DNA of 64,000 nt from Paracidovorax cattleyae (GTDB lineage: Bacteria > Pseudomonadota > Gammaproteobacteria > Burkholderiales > Burkholderiaceae_C): assembly GCF_900104515.1 (NCBI RefSeq), contig NZ_FNJL01000004.1, positions 1-64,000 of the forward strand. The letters run 5' to 3'. How positions within the stretch are numbered: the stretch's first letter is position 1; the number at the start of each line of letters is the position of its first letter. A program made the position numbers and the translations under genes. Below, piece by piece: positions 63,867-64,000 of this stretch. The notes under the pieces were generated by a model that had not been told where the DNA came from, did not search any database, and saw nothing but the letters and a program-made list of their open reading frames with translations.

Positions 63867-64000
63867 CGTGCCTGCTCCGTGGCCTGCATGGCGTGTGTGA
63901 AGGCCCGGGCCGCAAAATCGATCTGATCATCCGTGATGTTCAATGGGGGGAGGAAGCGCAAGACCGCGCCATGCCGTCCACCCTTTTCTATCATCAGGCC
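63863..64000 (-). CDS. dat: Diaminobutyrate--2-oxoglutarate aminotransferase, C-terminal end (cut by window edge)
   Basis: Only the last 45 codons are visible: GLMIEKGGRHGAVLRFLPPL then NITDDQIDFAARAF, the typical end of class III diaminobutyrate aminotransferases. The enzyme makes L-2,4-diaminobutyrate from aspartate semialdehyde. Its stop overlaps the decarboxylase start (GTGA), so the two are one operon, as in many siderophore clusters. The rest lies beyond the window. Confidence 0.82.
   Translation of the reverse strand, partial: GLMIEKGGRHGAVLRFLPPLNITDDQIDFAARAFTHAMQATEQAR

Overview
The window looks like chromosomal DNA of a high-GC betaproteobacterium of the Comamonadaceae, most likely Acidovorax/Paracidovorax or a close relative. 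That is an inference from base composition, dense short-overlap operons, and gene families typical of the group (orphan TctC-type binding proteins, FruR-controlled fructose PTS, DgdA/DgdR). I ran no database search. No tRNA, rRNA or CRISPR array is visible. The only transposase is the IS5-type tail at the left edge.

Left part (1-8.1 kb): the IS5 tail, then a LacI-type repressor divergent from a fructose phosphotransferase operon (fruB-fruK-fruA plus a shikimate dehydrogenase-like gene). Two near-identical operator palindromes lie between repressor and operon. From 8.1 to 9.9 kb there is a cytoplasmic-looking zinc amidase overlapping a small secreted protein (an effector/immunity-like layout) and a DUF4189 exported protein. 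From 9.9 to 18.5 kb lies a gamma-resorcylate (2,6-dihydroxybenzoate) catabolic locus: flavin reductase and oxygenase (resorcinol hydroxylase), MarR and LysR regulators, hydroxyquinol 1,2-dioxygenase, gamma-resorcylate decarboxylase and an aromatic acid transporter. Its maleylacetate reductase and an adjacent porin are both broken remnants.

Middle part (18.5-49 kb) is mostly housekeeping: diguanylate cyclase, AMP nucleosidase, DbpA helicase, a GntR/TctC/amidohydrolase set, CDF transporter, Dtd, YbeY, PhoH, RuvA, RuvB, TtcA, FolB and MidA. Two normally compact neighbourhoods are interrupted. Between ybeY and phoH sits a lower-GC, opposite-strand cassette of one DUF6402-like protein and two tandem paralogous membrane-anchored proteins. 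Between ruvA and ruvB sit two tandem lipoprotein serine proteases. After ruvB come three tandem phage-tail-collar (MdpB-like) genes. Further on, a sensor kinase and response regulator pair precedes cstA-ybdD.

Right part (49-64 kb): a CUT1-type ABC importer with a TauD-type dioxygenase, divergent from a second TauD-type dioxygenase with an SsuABC/TauABC-type importer. This is probably an organosulfur or sulfate-ester scavenging locus, with a perfect palindrome in the shared promoter region. Then come the dialkylglycine decarboxylase gene dgdA with its divergent regulator dgdR, a DUF2905 protein, a polar amino acid binding protein, and the end of a lower-GC diaminobutyrate aminotransferase/decarboxylase pair that suggests a siderophore or 1,3-diaminopropane cluster continuing past the right edge.
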